Source: Cellulomonas sp.
Lineage (GTDB): Bacteria > Actinomycetota > Actinomycetes > Actinomycetales > Cellulomonadaceae
DNA length: 64,000 bases
Assembly: GCF_015234515.1 (NCBI RefSeq)
Contig: NZ_JADGMY010000023.1
Span: 392,444 to 456,443, forward strand
Direction of reading: 5' to 3'
Part shown: piece by piece, positions 1-7,570 of the stretch
Layout of the letters: every line of letters starts with the position of its first letter
Position numbering within the stretch: position 1 is the stretch's first letter
Notes under the pieces: generated by a model
Databases searched by the model: none
The model's input: the letters and a program-made list of their open reading frames with translations, nothing else
Told to the model about the DNA's origin: nothing
Made by a program: the position numbers and the translations under genes

Positions 1-316
1 GGTGGTGCGTGAGAGTGCAATCCGGTCCCCGGGGTGGTGCGTGAGAGTGCAATCCGGTCCCCGGGGTGGTGCGTGAGAGTGCAATCCAGATCCCATGCGT
101 CCCGGTGCTCGCGACTGGATTGCACTCTCGCGGGGGGAGCGGAGGACTGGATTGCCCTCTCGCGGCGAGAGGGCAATCCAGTTCCCCCTTCCCTCCGGTG
201 CGTGAGAGTGCAATCCAGTTCCGCTGTGCGAGCGGCGCGCGCGACTGGATTGCCCTCTCGCGGGGGGGGGGTGACTGGATTGCCCTCTCGCGCGGGGGGG
301 GAGGGGAGGGGGGAGG
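1..316. repeat. Cluster of palindromic GAGAGTGCAATCC-type repeats
   Basis: No gene is visible here. The core GAG AG(T/G)GCAATCC(A/G)G occurs in forward orientation at 11-25, 43-57, 75-89, 168-181 and 204-218. It occurs as its complement CTGGATTGC(A/C)CTCTC at 115-129, 147-161, 245-259 and 275-289. The first copies form a tandem of about 32 bp (1-60). The cluster sits directly downstream of the esterase stop codon. It resembles a REP/BIME-like intergenic repeat that could act in termination or mRNA stability. The family name and role are inferred. Confidence 0.8.
146..182. repeat. Perfect 18-bp inverted repeat (hairpin)
   Basis: Positions 146-163 and 165-182 are exact reverse complements separated by a single G. 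Two repeat cores meet head to head here, forming a near-continuous cruciform within the repeat cluster. Confidence 0.85.
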
Positions 317-1981
317 TCAGGAGCAGGTGGCTGTCAGGCCCTGGCCGTTGCCCGTGCCCTGGAAGCCGAACTCGGTGGACTGGCCCGCGCCCACCGACCC
401 GTTCCACGGTGCGTTGGCGAAGCGGACCGTGCCGCTGGTGCCGCTGGCCACGGAGCTCCACGAGTTGCTGACGGCGGCACCGCCGGGGAGCGTGACGGTC
501 GTCGTCCAGCCGCTGAGCGCCGACGCGCCTGCCGTGACCTTGACGGTCGCGACGAACCCGCCGTTCCAGGAGTTCAGCGACACGGTGGCGGTGCAGCCGC
601 CCGGCACCGACGTGCGGGTGGGCGTCGGTGTGGGGGTCACCGTCGGCGTGGCCGTCGGGGTGACCGTGGGCGTGGCTGTCGGAGTGGCGGTGGGCGTCAC
701 CGTGGGCGTGGCCGTCGGCTCAGGACCGTCCGTGAGGACGGGCGTCGTCCAGTCGGCCCACTGCGACAGGCTGCCGGCGGCACGGCTCGAGATGCGCATC
801 TGGCCCTGCGAGGACCCGCTGCCCAGCAGGAACTTCTGGATGTTCTGCTGCAGCGGCGTGCGCCACTCCGAGCGGTTGGCGCAGTGCGACCCGTCGGCCA
901 CGTCGGACCAGTAGGTGATGTTGCCGCCCGCGCCGAGCGCCTTGTAGATCTCGGCCCCGCCGAGCGCCGCGACGCTCGCGGACCGCGGTCCGAGGTTGGC
1001 GATGTGCGGGTTGTCCATGATGAACAGCCCGCGCGGTGCGACGAGTCCGACGAGCTGGTGCGTGTCCACCGGCAGGTTGTTCGGGTTGCCGGTGTACGAG
1101 CCGAACGCGTCGCCGAACCACGGCTGCTCGCCGTAGGCGCTGCTCAGCGACTGGGCGCCCTCGCCGGCGATGCCGCGGAAGATCGGCACGCCTGCCGTCC
1201 CCGACTCGATCGGCATCGTCAGCGCGATGCGCTGGTCGAACGCCCCCGCGACGATGGCGCCCTTGCCGAAGCGTGAGCAGCCCGTGACGCCCGTCGCGTC
1301 GGCCTTGAGGACCGAGCCGCCCGACGCCTCGATGACGTCGATGATGCGGCTCACGCCCCACGCCCACGCCATGAGCAGACCGGTCTGGCTGTTCGAGCCG
1401 TAGATGTCGTAGAACGCGCCCTGCTTGTTCGCGCGGCCGGTGCCCTCCTTGCCGACGACGTACGGGTCGAAGCTGATGACGGCGGCGCCTGAGCTGCGGA
1501 TCGTGGCGGTGTCGCCGCCGAACCCGCCGTAGACGACGACCGCCGGGAACGGCCCGGTGCCGCTGGGCAGCGAGACGTTGGCCGAGAAGCTGGTGGAGCG
1601 GCCGTTCTGCGACACGTTGACCGTGATCCGGGAGCTGGTGACGCTCCCGGACACGGACGCCGGCTTGGCGGGCTTCTGCCCGTAGACGTACTGCTCCATG
1701 AGGCGCTTGGTCTGCTCGCGCTGGCAGCGCCAGTCGGCCTTGGTGGTGATCCGCGTGCCGTCGGCCCGCCGGAACGGGTCGGGCAGCCGCGAGTTCGACG
1801 CCGCGGCGGGCAGGGACGGGAACGTGCAGTCGGCGCCGACGTTCTCGACGGCCTCGACGAACGGCGCGGCCTGCGCGGGTGGGGCGTTCGGGACGTCGGC
1901 AACGACGACGGCGGCGGCGAGCGCCAACGACGTCAGGACGACCAGTGCGGGTCTGGACTTCGAGCGGCCCGTGGTTCTCAC
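317..1981 (-). CDS. Secreted glucuronoyl esterase (CE15) with C-terminal CBM2
   Basis: About 554 aa. It is predicted to hydrolyse ester bonds between lignin alcohols and glucuronoyl groups of xylan outside the cell. I start at the GTG at 1981 because a GGAGGGA ribosome-binding site precedes it and it gives a signal peptide directly (basic N-terminus, LVVLTSLALAAAVVV core, AQA cleavage-like site). The ATG at 2095 would add an unlikely 38-residue leader. The catalytic domain carries GCSRFGKGA, the CE15 nucleophile-Ser motif, and a GSHCAN segment fitting the catalytic His. A Thr/Pro linker of TPTATPTV-type repeats leads to a CBM2-like domain with conserved Trp and a terminal Cys that pairs with an early Cys. 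It probably acts in plant cell-wall breakdown. The family assignment is firm and the exact substrate is inferred. Confidence 0.9.
   Translation of the reverse strand: MRTTGRSKSRPALVVLTSLALAAAVVVADVPNAPPAQAAPFVEAVENVGADCTFPSLPAAASNSRLPDPFRRADGTRITTKADWRCQREQTKRLMEQYVYGQKPAKPASVSGSVTSSRITVNVSQNGRSTSFSANVSLPSGTGPFPAVVVYGGFGGDTATIRSSGAAVISFDPYVVGKEGTGRANKQGAFYDIYGSNSQTGLLMAWAWGVSRIIDVIEASGGSVLKADATGVTGCSRFGKGAIVAGAFDQRIALTMPIESGTAGVPIFRGIAGEGAQSLSSAYGEQPWFGDAFGSYTGNPNNLPVDTHQLVGLVAPRGLFIMDNPHIANLGPRSASVAALGGAEIYKALGAGGNITYWSDVADGSHCANRSEWRTPLQQNIQKFLLGSGSSQGQMRISSRAAGSLSQWADWTTPVLTDGPEPTATPTVTPTATPTATPTVTPTATPTVTPTPTPTRTSVPGGCTATVSLNSWNGGFVATVKVTAGASALSGWTTTVTLPGGAAVSNSWSSVASGTSGTVRFANAPWNGSVGAGQSTEFGFQGTGNGQGLTATCS
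614..719 (-). repeat. Minisatellite coding the Pro/Thr linker
   Basis: Short GTGGGCGTGGCCGTCGG-like units repeat imperfectly through the linker of the CE15-CBM2 gene, encoding alternating Thr-Pro. This is typical of length-variable linkers in actinobacterial glycan-active enzymes. Confidence 0.75.
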
Positions 1982-2079
1982 CGGGTCTCTCCCTCCGTGG
2001 GGATGGCGGGAGACGAAGGCGCCCGGACGGTCGGCATCGACGCGTCGAGCGGCACTGCTCCCAGGGTCGAGCGACACTG

Positions 2080-2094
2080 TGCAAACGTTTTCCA
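2080..2094. promoter_or_regulatory. LacI-family operator upstream of the esterase
   Basis: TGCAAACGTTTTCCA is a near-perfect palindrome with the central CG of LacI/GalR-family operators. It lies about 100 bp upstream of the esterase start, so sugar-responsive repression is likely. The regulator gene is not in the window. Confidence 0.6.
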
Positions 2095-2193
2095 CGGCGC
2101 GTCAACGTGCCTAAACCCTTATGGCTCGACGGCAACGCCGTTGCCGTCGCGGACCTCCCCGGACGGGGCGACTGCGCAGGTCCGGCCGCGGTG

Positions 2194-3060
2194 TCAGCCC
2201 TCCGGCTGGCCGGCGAGCAGCCACCGGATCGCGCGCGTCGCGCCGTGCCCGGCAGCCCGGGCCGCAGCGACCCGGACGCGTCCCGGACGCGGCAGCCCGA
2301 GCGTGTCCGTCGCCCACGTCGGCAGCGACTCCACGGCCGCCGCGGCCAGCGCGGTGTACCCGGGGCGCAGCGTCCACGGCACCGGCGGCTCACGCAGCAG
2401 GAACTGCGCGGCGTCGACCGCGGCCGGTGTGGCACGCAGCACGGGCCGGTACCCGTCGATGGCAGCACGCAGGCCGGCGACGGTCTCCGGCACGTCGACC
2501 GCGCCGAGTGCCCGTCCGACGCGGGCCGTCTGCGCCACGTACTCGTCGGCGCGCGCCGGGCTCAGCGGGTGCGAGCCGTAGCGGTCGTGCGCGACGAGGA
2601 AGCTCTCGATCTCGGCGACGTGCACCCAGCGCAGCAGGTCCGGGTCGTCCGCCGCGTACGCGATCCCGTCCGGGGTCACACCGCGCACCCGCGCGTGGAT
2701 GGTCCGCACCGCGTCGACGGCCGCCTGCGCGTCGTCGGCCGTGCCGAAGACGGTGGTCGCCAGGAACGTGCTCGTGCCGGCGAGCCGGCCCCACGGGTCG
2801 TCGCGGAAGTCCGAGTGGCTCGCGACGCCCGCCATCGCCGCCGGGTGCAGGGACTGCAGCAGCAGCGAGCGCAGCCCGCCGACGAACATCGACGCGTCCC
2901 CGTGCACGACCCGCACCGCGGCGTCGGGCGGGAACCACCGCGGGCCCGGGCGTCCGTGGATGCGGGTCCTGCTGCGGTGCCCGTGCGGTCCGGCGACACG
3001 CAGGAAGAGCGCCTCGCCGGAGCGGGCGCGCCAGCGTCGGACCGGGTCGACGAGCGTCAC
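2194..3060 (-). CDS. DUF2236 / MpaB-type oxygenase family protein
   Basis: About 288 aa. The segment GDASMFVGGLRSLLLQSLHP followed by SHSDFRDDPWGRL matches the DUF2236 family, which includes MpaB-type oxygenases and the heme-containing latex-clearing proteins. Conserved His and Asp residues in that core are present (family knowledge). The start is the GTG at 3060, preceded by a G-rich ribosome-binding site; the upstream in-frame extension reads as low-quality sequence. No signal peptide is evident. The substrate is unknown and neighbours give no pathway context. Confidence 0.8.
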   Translation of the reverse strand: MTLVDPVRRWRARSGEALFLRVAGPHGHRSRTRIHGRPGPRWFPPDAAVRVVHGDASMFVGGLRSLLLQSLHPAAMAGVASHSDFRDDPWGRLAGTSTFLATTVFGTADDAQAAVDAVRTIHARVRGVTPDGIAYAADDPDLLRWVHVAEIESFLVAHDRYGSHPLSPARADEYVAQTARVGRALGAVDVPETVAGLRAAIDGYRPVLRATPAAVDAAQFLLREPPVPWTLRPGYTALAAAAVESLPTWATDTLGLPRPGRVRVAAARAAGHGATRAIRWLLAGQPEG

Positions 3061-3271
3061 CCCCCCACGGTACGGACCACCCGCCGTCGTCGTCGTCCCG
3101 AGCCCGCAGCGACCGTGATGGGGTCCCGTGGACCCGCCGCACCGCGTCGAAACGGAAAAACTGGCCCATGTCCGTGAAGAACGGACCAATGACGCGCGCT
3201 CCGATCTGTTCCGCGGAGACGCGCCGTCGGTGAGGATGGACGCCGACGCGCCCATCGACGAGGAGAACGCC

Positions 3272-3742
3272 ATGGAGACCACCCGGACCGACCTGAACCC
3301 CGCAACGATCGCAGCGGTGCGTGCGACGGTGCCGATGCCGGAGCTCACCGCGTTCTACGACTCCGCGTACGCGCGGGTCACGGAGGCAGCCGGACGCGAG
3401 GGGTGGACGATCGCCGGACCGGCCTTCGGCTGGTACCACAGCATGCCGACGGACATGGTGGACCTCACGGCGGGGTTCGTCGTGGAGGGCGCCTCCCTGG
3501 GTGAGTCGTCCGAGGGCGTCGAGGTGTCCGAGATGCCGGGTGGAGCCGCGCTCGTGCTCATCCACACCGGGTCCTACGACGGCCTGTCCGACGCGTGGTC
3601 GCGGCTCGAGCAGGAGCGTGCCGCGCTCGGCCTCGACGGTCGCGGCGACTTCTGGGAGGAGTACGTGACCGACCCGGCGCCGGACGGCGACCCCGACCTG
3701 AACATCACCCGGCTCGTGCTGCCGCTGCGCGGCGACGCCTGA
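3272..3742 (+). CDS. GyrI-like / AraC effector-binding domain protein
   Basis: 156 aa. It is a single GyrI-like (SOUL/AraC-effector) small-molecule-binding fold, judged from the MPMPELTAFYDSAY start region, the GPAFGWYHSMPT segment and the LVLIHTGSYDGL strand-helix typical of the family. It has no DNA-binding domain, so it is a free-standing ligand-binding module that may sequester or sense a compound. The start ATG at 3272 follows a GAGGAG ribosome-binding site. It converges with the VOC gene only 9 bp downstream. Confidence 0.75.
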   Translation: METTRTDLNPATIAAVRATVPMPELTAFYDSAYARVTEAAGREGWTIAGPAFGWYHSMPTDMVDLTAGFVVEGASLGESSEGVEVSEMPGGAALVLIHTGSYDGLSDAWSRLEQERAALGLDGRGDFWEEYVTDPAPDGDPDLNITRLVLPLRGDA

Positions 3743-3751
3743 CGCCGGGGT

Positions 3752-4120
3752 TCAGGCGGACCCGCCGGTCTTCCCCTCGAACAGCCCGATCTCGTTGCCG
3801 TCTGGGTCGACGAACGACGCCCACCAGCTCGTCTCGTCGATCGCCGTCCGGGGCAGCCGCACCTCACCGCCGAGCTGCGCGACCTGGGCCAGCACCGCGT
3901 CGATCGAGTCGACCTCGACGTAGCTGCGCGGCGAGGTGAACCCCTCGACGCGCGGCGCGAGGCCACCGCCGCTGATCTGGTTGGGAGCCGCCCACATCGG
4001 GTAGCCCTCGAAGCCGGGGATCTCCTTGATGTCCCAGCCGAAGAGCGTGCCGTAGAACTGCGACGCCGCCGTCGCGTCGCTGACGGGGATGTCGATGTGC
4101 GTGATGTCGCCGTGCGCCAT
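3752..4120 (-). CDS. VOC (glyoxalase/bleomycin-resistance) superfamily protein
   Basis: 122 aa. The N-terminal HIDIPVSDATAASQFYGTLF and the C-terminal FVDPDGNEIGLFEG are the classical paired beta-alpha-beta motifs of VOC proteins. The metal ligands normally found at the His and Glu of these motifs are plausible here (H in THIDIP, E in NEIGL). The ATG at 4120 is preceded by GGGAGG. Possible roles are lyase, dioxygenase or sequestration; the substrate cannot be deduced. Confidence 0.8.
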   Translation of the reverse strand: MAHGDITHIDIPVSDATAASQFYGTLFGWDIKEIPGFEGYPMWAAPNQISGGGLAPRVEGFTSPRSYVEVDSIDAVLAQVAQLGGEVRLPRTAIDETSWWASFVDPDGNEIGLFEGKTGGSA

Positions 4121-4332
4121 GGCGGTGCCTCCCGGGCTGTCCGATCTGTCGTCTTCCAGGCTAGGGCCGGGGTCCGACACCCGCGGGGCCGAGGTCCCGA
4201 TCGGGTGTCGGTGCCGGACGGCATGCTGTGCGTGCCGGCACCCACGGTGCCGGCGGCGGTGTACGTTCTGCACCGCCCGGCGCTCCTCCAGGAGGGTCGG
4301 CACCGCGACGACCAGGGGGGATGGAGGCGACC

Positions 4333-4509
4333 ATGCCTGCGCTGCTGCGTCTGCTGCTGCCGGACCGCCCTGACGCCCGTGCCGAGCGGGTCCCTGTGCC
4401 GTGCGCCGCGCGTCCCGGGACGCCGTTCCGTCACCTCGACGGGCCGTGCCAGTGCTTCTTCGGTGGTCCGGCGCCGGAGTTCCCGCCGACGGCGGGCTCG
4501 CCGGCCTGA
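4333..4509 (+). CDS. Small hypothetical protein (58 aa)
   Basis: MPALLRLLLP opens a short protein with three cysteines, including a CQCFF motif near the middle of its second half. A GGAGG-like sequence lies just upstream of ATG 4333; an in-frame ATG at 4321 is an alternative. It lies between a VOC gene and a DUF3592-like gene. I do not recognise the family, and it could be a spurious frame. Confidence 0.35.
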   Translation: MPALLRLLLPDRPDARAERVPVPCAARPGTPFRHLDGPCQCFFGGPAPEFPPTAGSPA

Positions 4510-4515
4510 AGCGCC

Positions 4516-4953
4516 TCAGGTCGGCAGTGTCTCCGCGAACCGCACGACCCCCGCCGCGATGAGGCAGCCGACCGTACCGACGAGGGCGACGCCGGCCAGC
4601 ACGAGCGTCACGACCGCGCCCGTCGTGCGGCCCTGCCGGCGCGGCGTCACGTCCGTGGGCCGGGCCGGGTCGACCCAGACGGTCCCGTCGAAGACGTACG
4701 GCTGGCCGGGTGCGCGGACGCGGAACACGTGGACCCGGGCGCGCAGCAGGCGCCCGTCCGGGGCCGGGTACTCGACGTCGGCGTACTCGCCACCGGGGCT
4801 CGGCGACTCCGACAGCAGGCGTGCCGGGACCCGCACACGCCGGACTCCCCGCGCGACGGCCAGGGCACGGAACCCGACCACGGCGAGGACGATCGCGAGG
4901 CCGAGGCCCCCGACGGCGGCGTACGCGAGGACCGAGGAGGCAGGCACGCGCAC
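4516..4953 (-). CDS. DUF3592-like membrane protein
   Basis: About 145 aa with two membrane segments: an N-terminal VLAYAAVGGLGLAIVLAVVG and a C-terminal VVTLVLAGVALVGTVGCLIA. They flank a soluble beta-rich stretch (VEYPAPDGRLLRARV and VWVDPARPTDVTP). This layout is that of DUF3592-type proteins of unknown function. The start is uncertain; GTG 4953 or GTG 4947 are both close. It lies 34 bp downstream of the DinB gene on the same strand and may be co-transcribed. Confidence 0.65.
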   Translation of the reverse strand: MRVPASSVLAYAAVGGLGLAIVLAVVGFRALAVARGVRRVRVPARLLSESPSPGGEYADVEYPAPDGRLLRARVHVFRVRAPGQPYVFDGTVWVDPARPTDVTPRRQGRTTGAVVTLVLAGVALVGTVGCLIAAGVVRFAETLPT

Positions 4954-4987
4954 ACGGTAGCGGCCGTGACCGGGCCGGCGCGTCCGC

Positions 4988-5560
4988 TCACGGCTGGGGC
5001 GGGTCCTCCCCGACGAGCCCGTCGATCGCCTCGCGGAACAGGTCCGCGTGGCCGAGATGACGCGCGTACTCGGCGTTGATGTCGACCAGGACGCGGCGGC
5101 GGTTGGGGCTGCCGTCGACCCACTCGATCGCAGCGGGCTGGTCGAGGCCGCCGTCGGCGGTGACCTGCGCCCACGCGTCACGCGCCCGCTCGACCGCCTC
5201 CTGCCACCACGTGTACAGCTGCGCGGGGGAGTCCTCGGCGGCGCTGCGCCAGTCGTAGCCGGGCCAGTCGTCCGCGGTGGTGTGGTGCCACGGGGTGCCG
5301 TAGCCGCCGGCGCCCAGCCAGCGGGCCACGAAGTCGTCCTCGACGAACGTCATGTGCTTGACGAGTCCGGCGAGCGTCATCTGCGACGGCGGGAACGGGC
5401 GGTGCAGCGCCTCGGCGTCGAGCCCGCCGACCTTCCACGCGAAGGTCGCGCGCGAGCGCTCGAGCATGAAGAGGGCGAGCTCGACCTCGCCGGCGTCGAG
5501 CGCGGGCTCGTGGATCGTGGTGTCCAGCTTCGGGGTCCCCTGCGGGGTGGTGTCGGTCAT
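4988..5560 (-). CDS. DinB-family (DUF664) putative metal-dependent protein
   Basis: 190 aa. A four-helix-bundle DinB-like protein of the mycothiol/bacillithiol-dependent enzyme superfamily. The segment SQMTLAGLVKHMTFVEDDFV contains a conserved His, and HLGHADLFREAIDG near the C-terminus supplies the second pair of His expected for the metal site. It starts at ATG 5560 and is transcribed divergently from a WYL-domain regulator 79 bp away, which probably controls it. Confidence 0.8.
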   Translation of the reverse strand: MTDTTPQGTPKLDTTIHEPALDAGEVELALFMLERSRATFAWKVGGLDAEALHRPFPPSQMTLAGLVKHMTFVEDDFVARWLGAGGYGTPWHHTTADDWPGYDWRSAAEDSPAQLYTWWQEAVERARDAWAQVTADGGLDQPAAIEWVDGSPNRRRVLVDINAEYARHLGHADLFREAIDGLVGEDPPQP

Positions 5561-5639
5561 GGAGCGACCGTAGGTTCGGTACCGGACGATCCGCTGCCGG
5601 TTCTCCCGGTCGGTCGGTCCGCGATCCGAGGGGGCGCCG

Positions 5640-6605
5640 GTGACGACCAGTGACACGAGCCCGACGTCCCGCGCTCTCCTCGCCCTCGCCGAGCTGCAGG
5701 CGAGTCCGGGGACCACTGCGGCGGGCCTCGCCGCGGTGCTCGGCGTCTCGGAGCGGGCTGCGCGCCGGTACGTCGCCGTCCTGCGCGAGGCCGGGATCCC
5801 GGTGACGTCCGTGCGCGGCCCGTACGGCGGGTACCGGGTGGGGCGTGGTGTCCGGCTGCCGCCGCTGGTGTTCGGTCCCGACGAGGCGCTCGGCCTGGTC
5901 ATGGCCGTGCTCGACGGCCACCACGACGTGCGGGACAGGAGCGACCCGGTCGCCTCCGCGCTCGACAAGCTGCTGCGCGCGCTCCCGGAACGGGTCGCGG
6001 CGCAGGCCACCGTCGTGCGCCGGTCCACCGCGACGGCGCCGGACCGGGCGGCCGCGCGCCCCGACCCCGTCGTCACGGCCGCCCTGGTGCAGGCGTGCGC
6101 GGACCACCGGCCCGTCCGCGTGCGCTACCGCGCCGAGTCCGGCCGCGAGTGGGACGCCGACGTCGACGCGTGGTCGGTCGTCGTCCGGCACGGCCGCTGG
6201 TACCTCGTGTGCCGGCGGCACGACGGGGACGGGGTGCGCACCTACCGCGTGGACCGGGTGCTCACGGTGCTGACGCTGCCGGGCACGGCCGCCCCCGCCC
6301 CGGACGTCGACCCGGTCGTGCTGCTCGAGGAGCACCTGGCACAGGGCTGGGAGCACGACGTCGAGGTGCTGATCGAGGCGGCGTACGAGGACGTCGCGCG
6401 CCGGCTGCCGGTCGCGCTCGGTCGTCTCGAACCTGCCGGTCCGGCGACGACGCGCCTGGTCGCGACGACGAGCAACCCCGTCTGGTATGCCCAGCAGCTC
6501 GCCGCCGTGCCCGTGCCGTTCCGCGTCGTCGGCGGGCCGGAGCTGCGGGCGTGCGTCCGGGACGTGGGTGCGCGCCTGGTCGCGGCGGGCGGCACGGACG
6601 GCTGA
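5640..6605 (+). CDS. HTH-WYL domain transcriptional regulator
   Basis: 321 aa. The N-terminal winged helix (TAAGLAAVLGVSERAARRYV) is followed by the linker GIPVTSVRGPYGGYRVGRG, typical of DeoR-like WYL proteins. A central WYL-type domain (VRVRYRAESGREW, then GRWYLVCRRHDG) and a WCX-like C-terminus follow. WYL domains usually sense nucleic acid or nucleotide ligands. The GTG at 5640 follows a GAGGGGG ribosome-binding site. The divergent arrangement with the DinB gene suggests local control. Confidence 0.85.
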   Translation: MTTSDTSPTSRALLALAELQASPGTTAAGLAAVLGVSERAARRYVAVLREAGIPVTSVRGPYGGYRVGRGVRLPPLVFGPDEALGLVMAVLDGHHDVRDRSDPVASALDKLLRALPERVAAQATVVRRSTATAPDRAAARPDPVVTAALVQACADHRPVRVRYRAESGREWDADVDAWSVVVRHGRWYLVCRRHDGDGVRTYRVDRVLTVLTLPGTAAPAPDVDPVVLLEEHLAQGWEHDVEVLIEAAYEDVARRLPVALGRLEPAGPATTRLVATTSNPVWYAQQLAAVPVPFRVVGGPELRACVRDVGARLVAAGGTDG

Positions 6606-6716
6606 GGGCGCCGGCGGCCGCGGTCGACCGACCGACGGGGCCGGGGGCGCCACCCGATCGTGGCGTATCACCCCGGGTCGGAACGTCTCCTGACCTACCG
6701 ACGCGGGTGTCGCGTC

Positions 6717-7466
6717 ATGGAGGGGGTGCGCGTGTTCACACCGCTGCCGACGCACGCCGTGACCTTGACGGTGGCGTCGCCGGACCCGCCGCCGGGACCG
6801 CCGCCGGACCCGCCGAGCGGACGCGAGCAGGACGCGGCGGCGCGCCTCGCCCAGCTCGCCGACGCGCTGGCGGACGTCGTCCCGGTGCACGTGACCGCGG
6901 CGTCCGACCTCACCGGGGCACCGGACGCTCCCGTGGCGGGGACAGGGGGTGCCGCAGCCGTGGTGACGCCCCGCACCCCGGCCGAGGTCGCGTACGTCGT
7001 CCGCGCCGCCCGCGAGCACGGGGTGCCGGTCGCGGTGCCGGCCGGCCGGCACGGGGCCCCGGTGTTCGACGGTGCCCTCCTGGTCGCGACCGCCGGGCTC
7101 GACCACCTCACGATCCTGCCGGTGCTGGCGCGCGCGCACGTCGGCCCGGGGGTGCGCTGGGACGAGCTCGTCGCGGCGGCGGCGTCCTTCGGGCTCGCTC
7201 CCGTGGCCGCGCGCCCGCCGGTCGAGGTCGCGGGGGAGCTGGTCGGCACGGGCGAGCGGGCCGCGGCCGGGGCAGCCGGGCCAGGGGCGGACGGGGTCCG
7301 CGCGCTCGACGTCGTGACCGCGGACGGCGTGCTGCGGCGCGCGACACGCACCGACGACGCCGTGCTGTTCGAGGCGCTGCACGCACCGGGCGACGAGGCC
7401 GCCGGTGGCCGCACGCCAGGGGTCGTCGTGGCCATGGAGCTGGATCTCGAGGCGACCGTCCCCTAG
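6717..7466 (+). pseudogene. FAD-binding (PCMH-type) oxidoreductase fragment
   Basis: About 249 aa. It contains only the FAD-binding half of a PCMH/BBE-type oxidase: AAAVVTPRTPAEVAYVVRAA, VPVAVPAGRHGAPVFDGALL and VGPGVRWDELVAAAA are the usual P-loop and covalent-flavin region. Family members run to about 440-460 aa with a substrate domain and a C-terminal BBE segment, which are absent here. A stop (TAG) closes the frame after LDLEATVP and no continuation is seen downstream. The start could also be the GTG at 6660. It is most likely a degraded remnant, or possibly a stand-alone flavin-binding domain. Confidence 0.6.
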
Positions 7467-7570
7467 GTGAGCCGACGACCACCGTCCCTTCACAGGATCT
7501 GCGCTGCCGGCGGGGCGGTCCCCGCGCGGAACGGCCCACGGTGAGCGGGGCTGCGCCCTACGGTGACGCC

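Noticed and set aside
1..300. CRISPR array
   Set aside because: Repeats occur in both orientations at irregular spacing with no unique spacers of constant length, and no cas gene is present.
6095..7570. In-frame upstream extension of the DUF4153 gene
   Set aside because: It would overlap the WYL regulator and the FAD fragment in another frame and is Arg/Gly-rich with no motif. The ATG at 7571 is the natural start.
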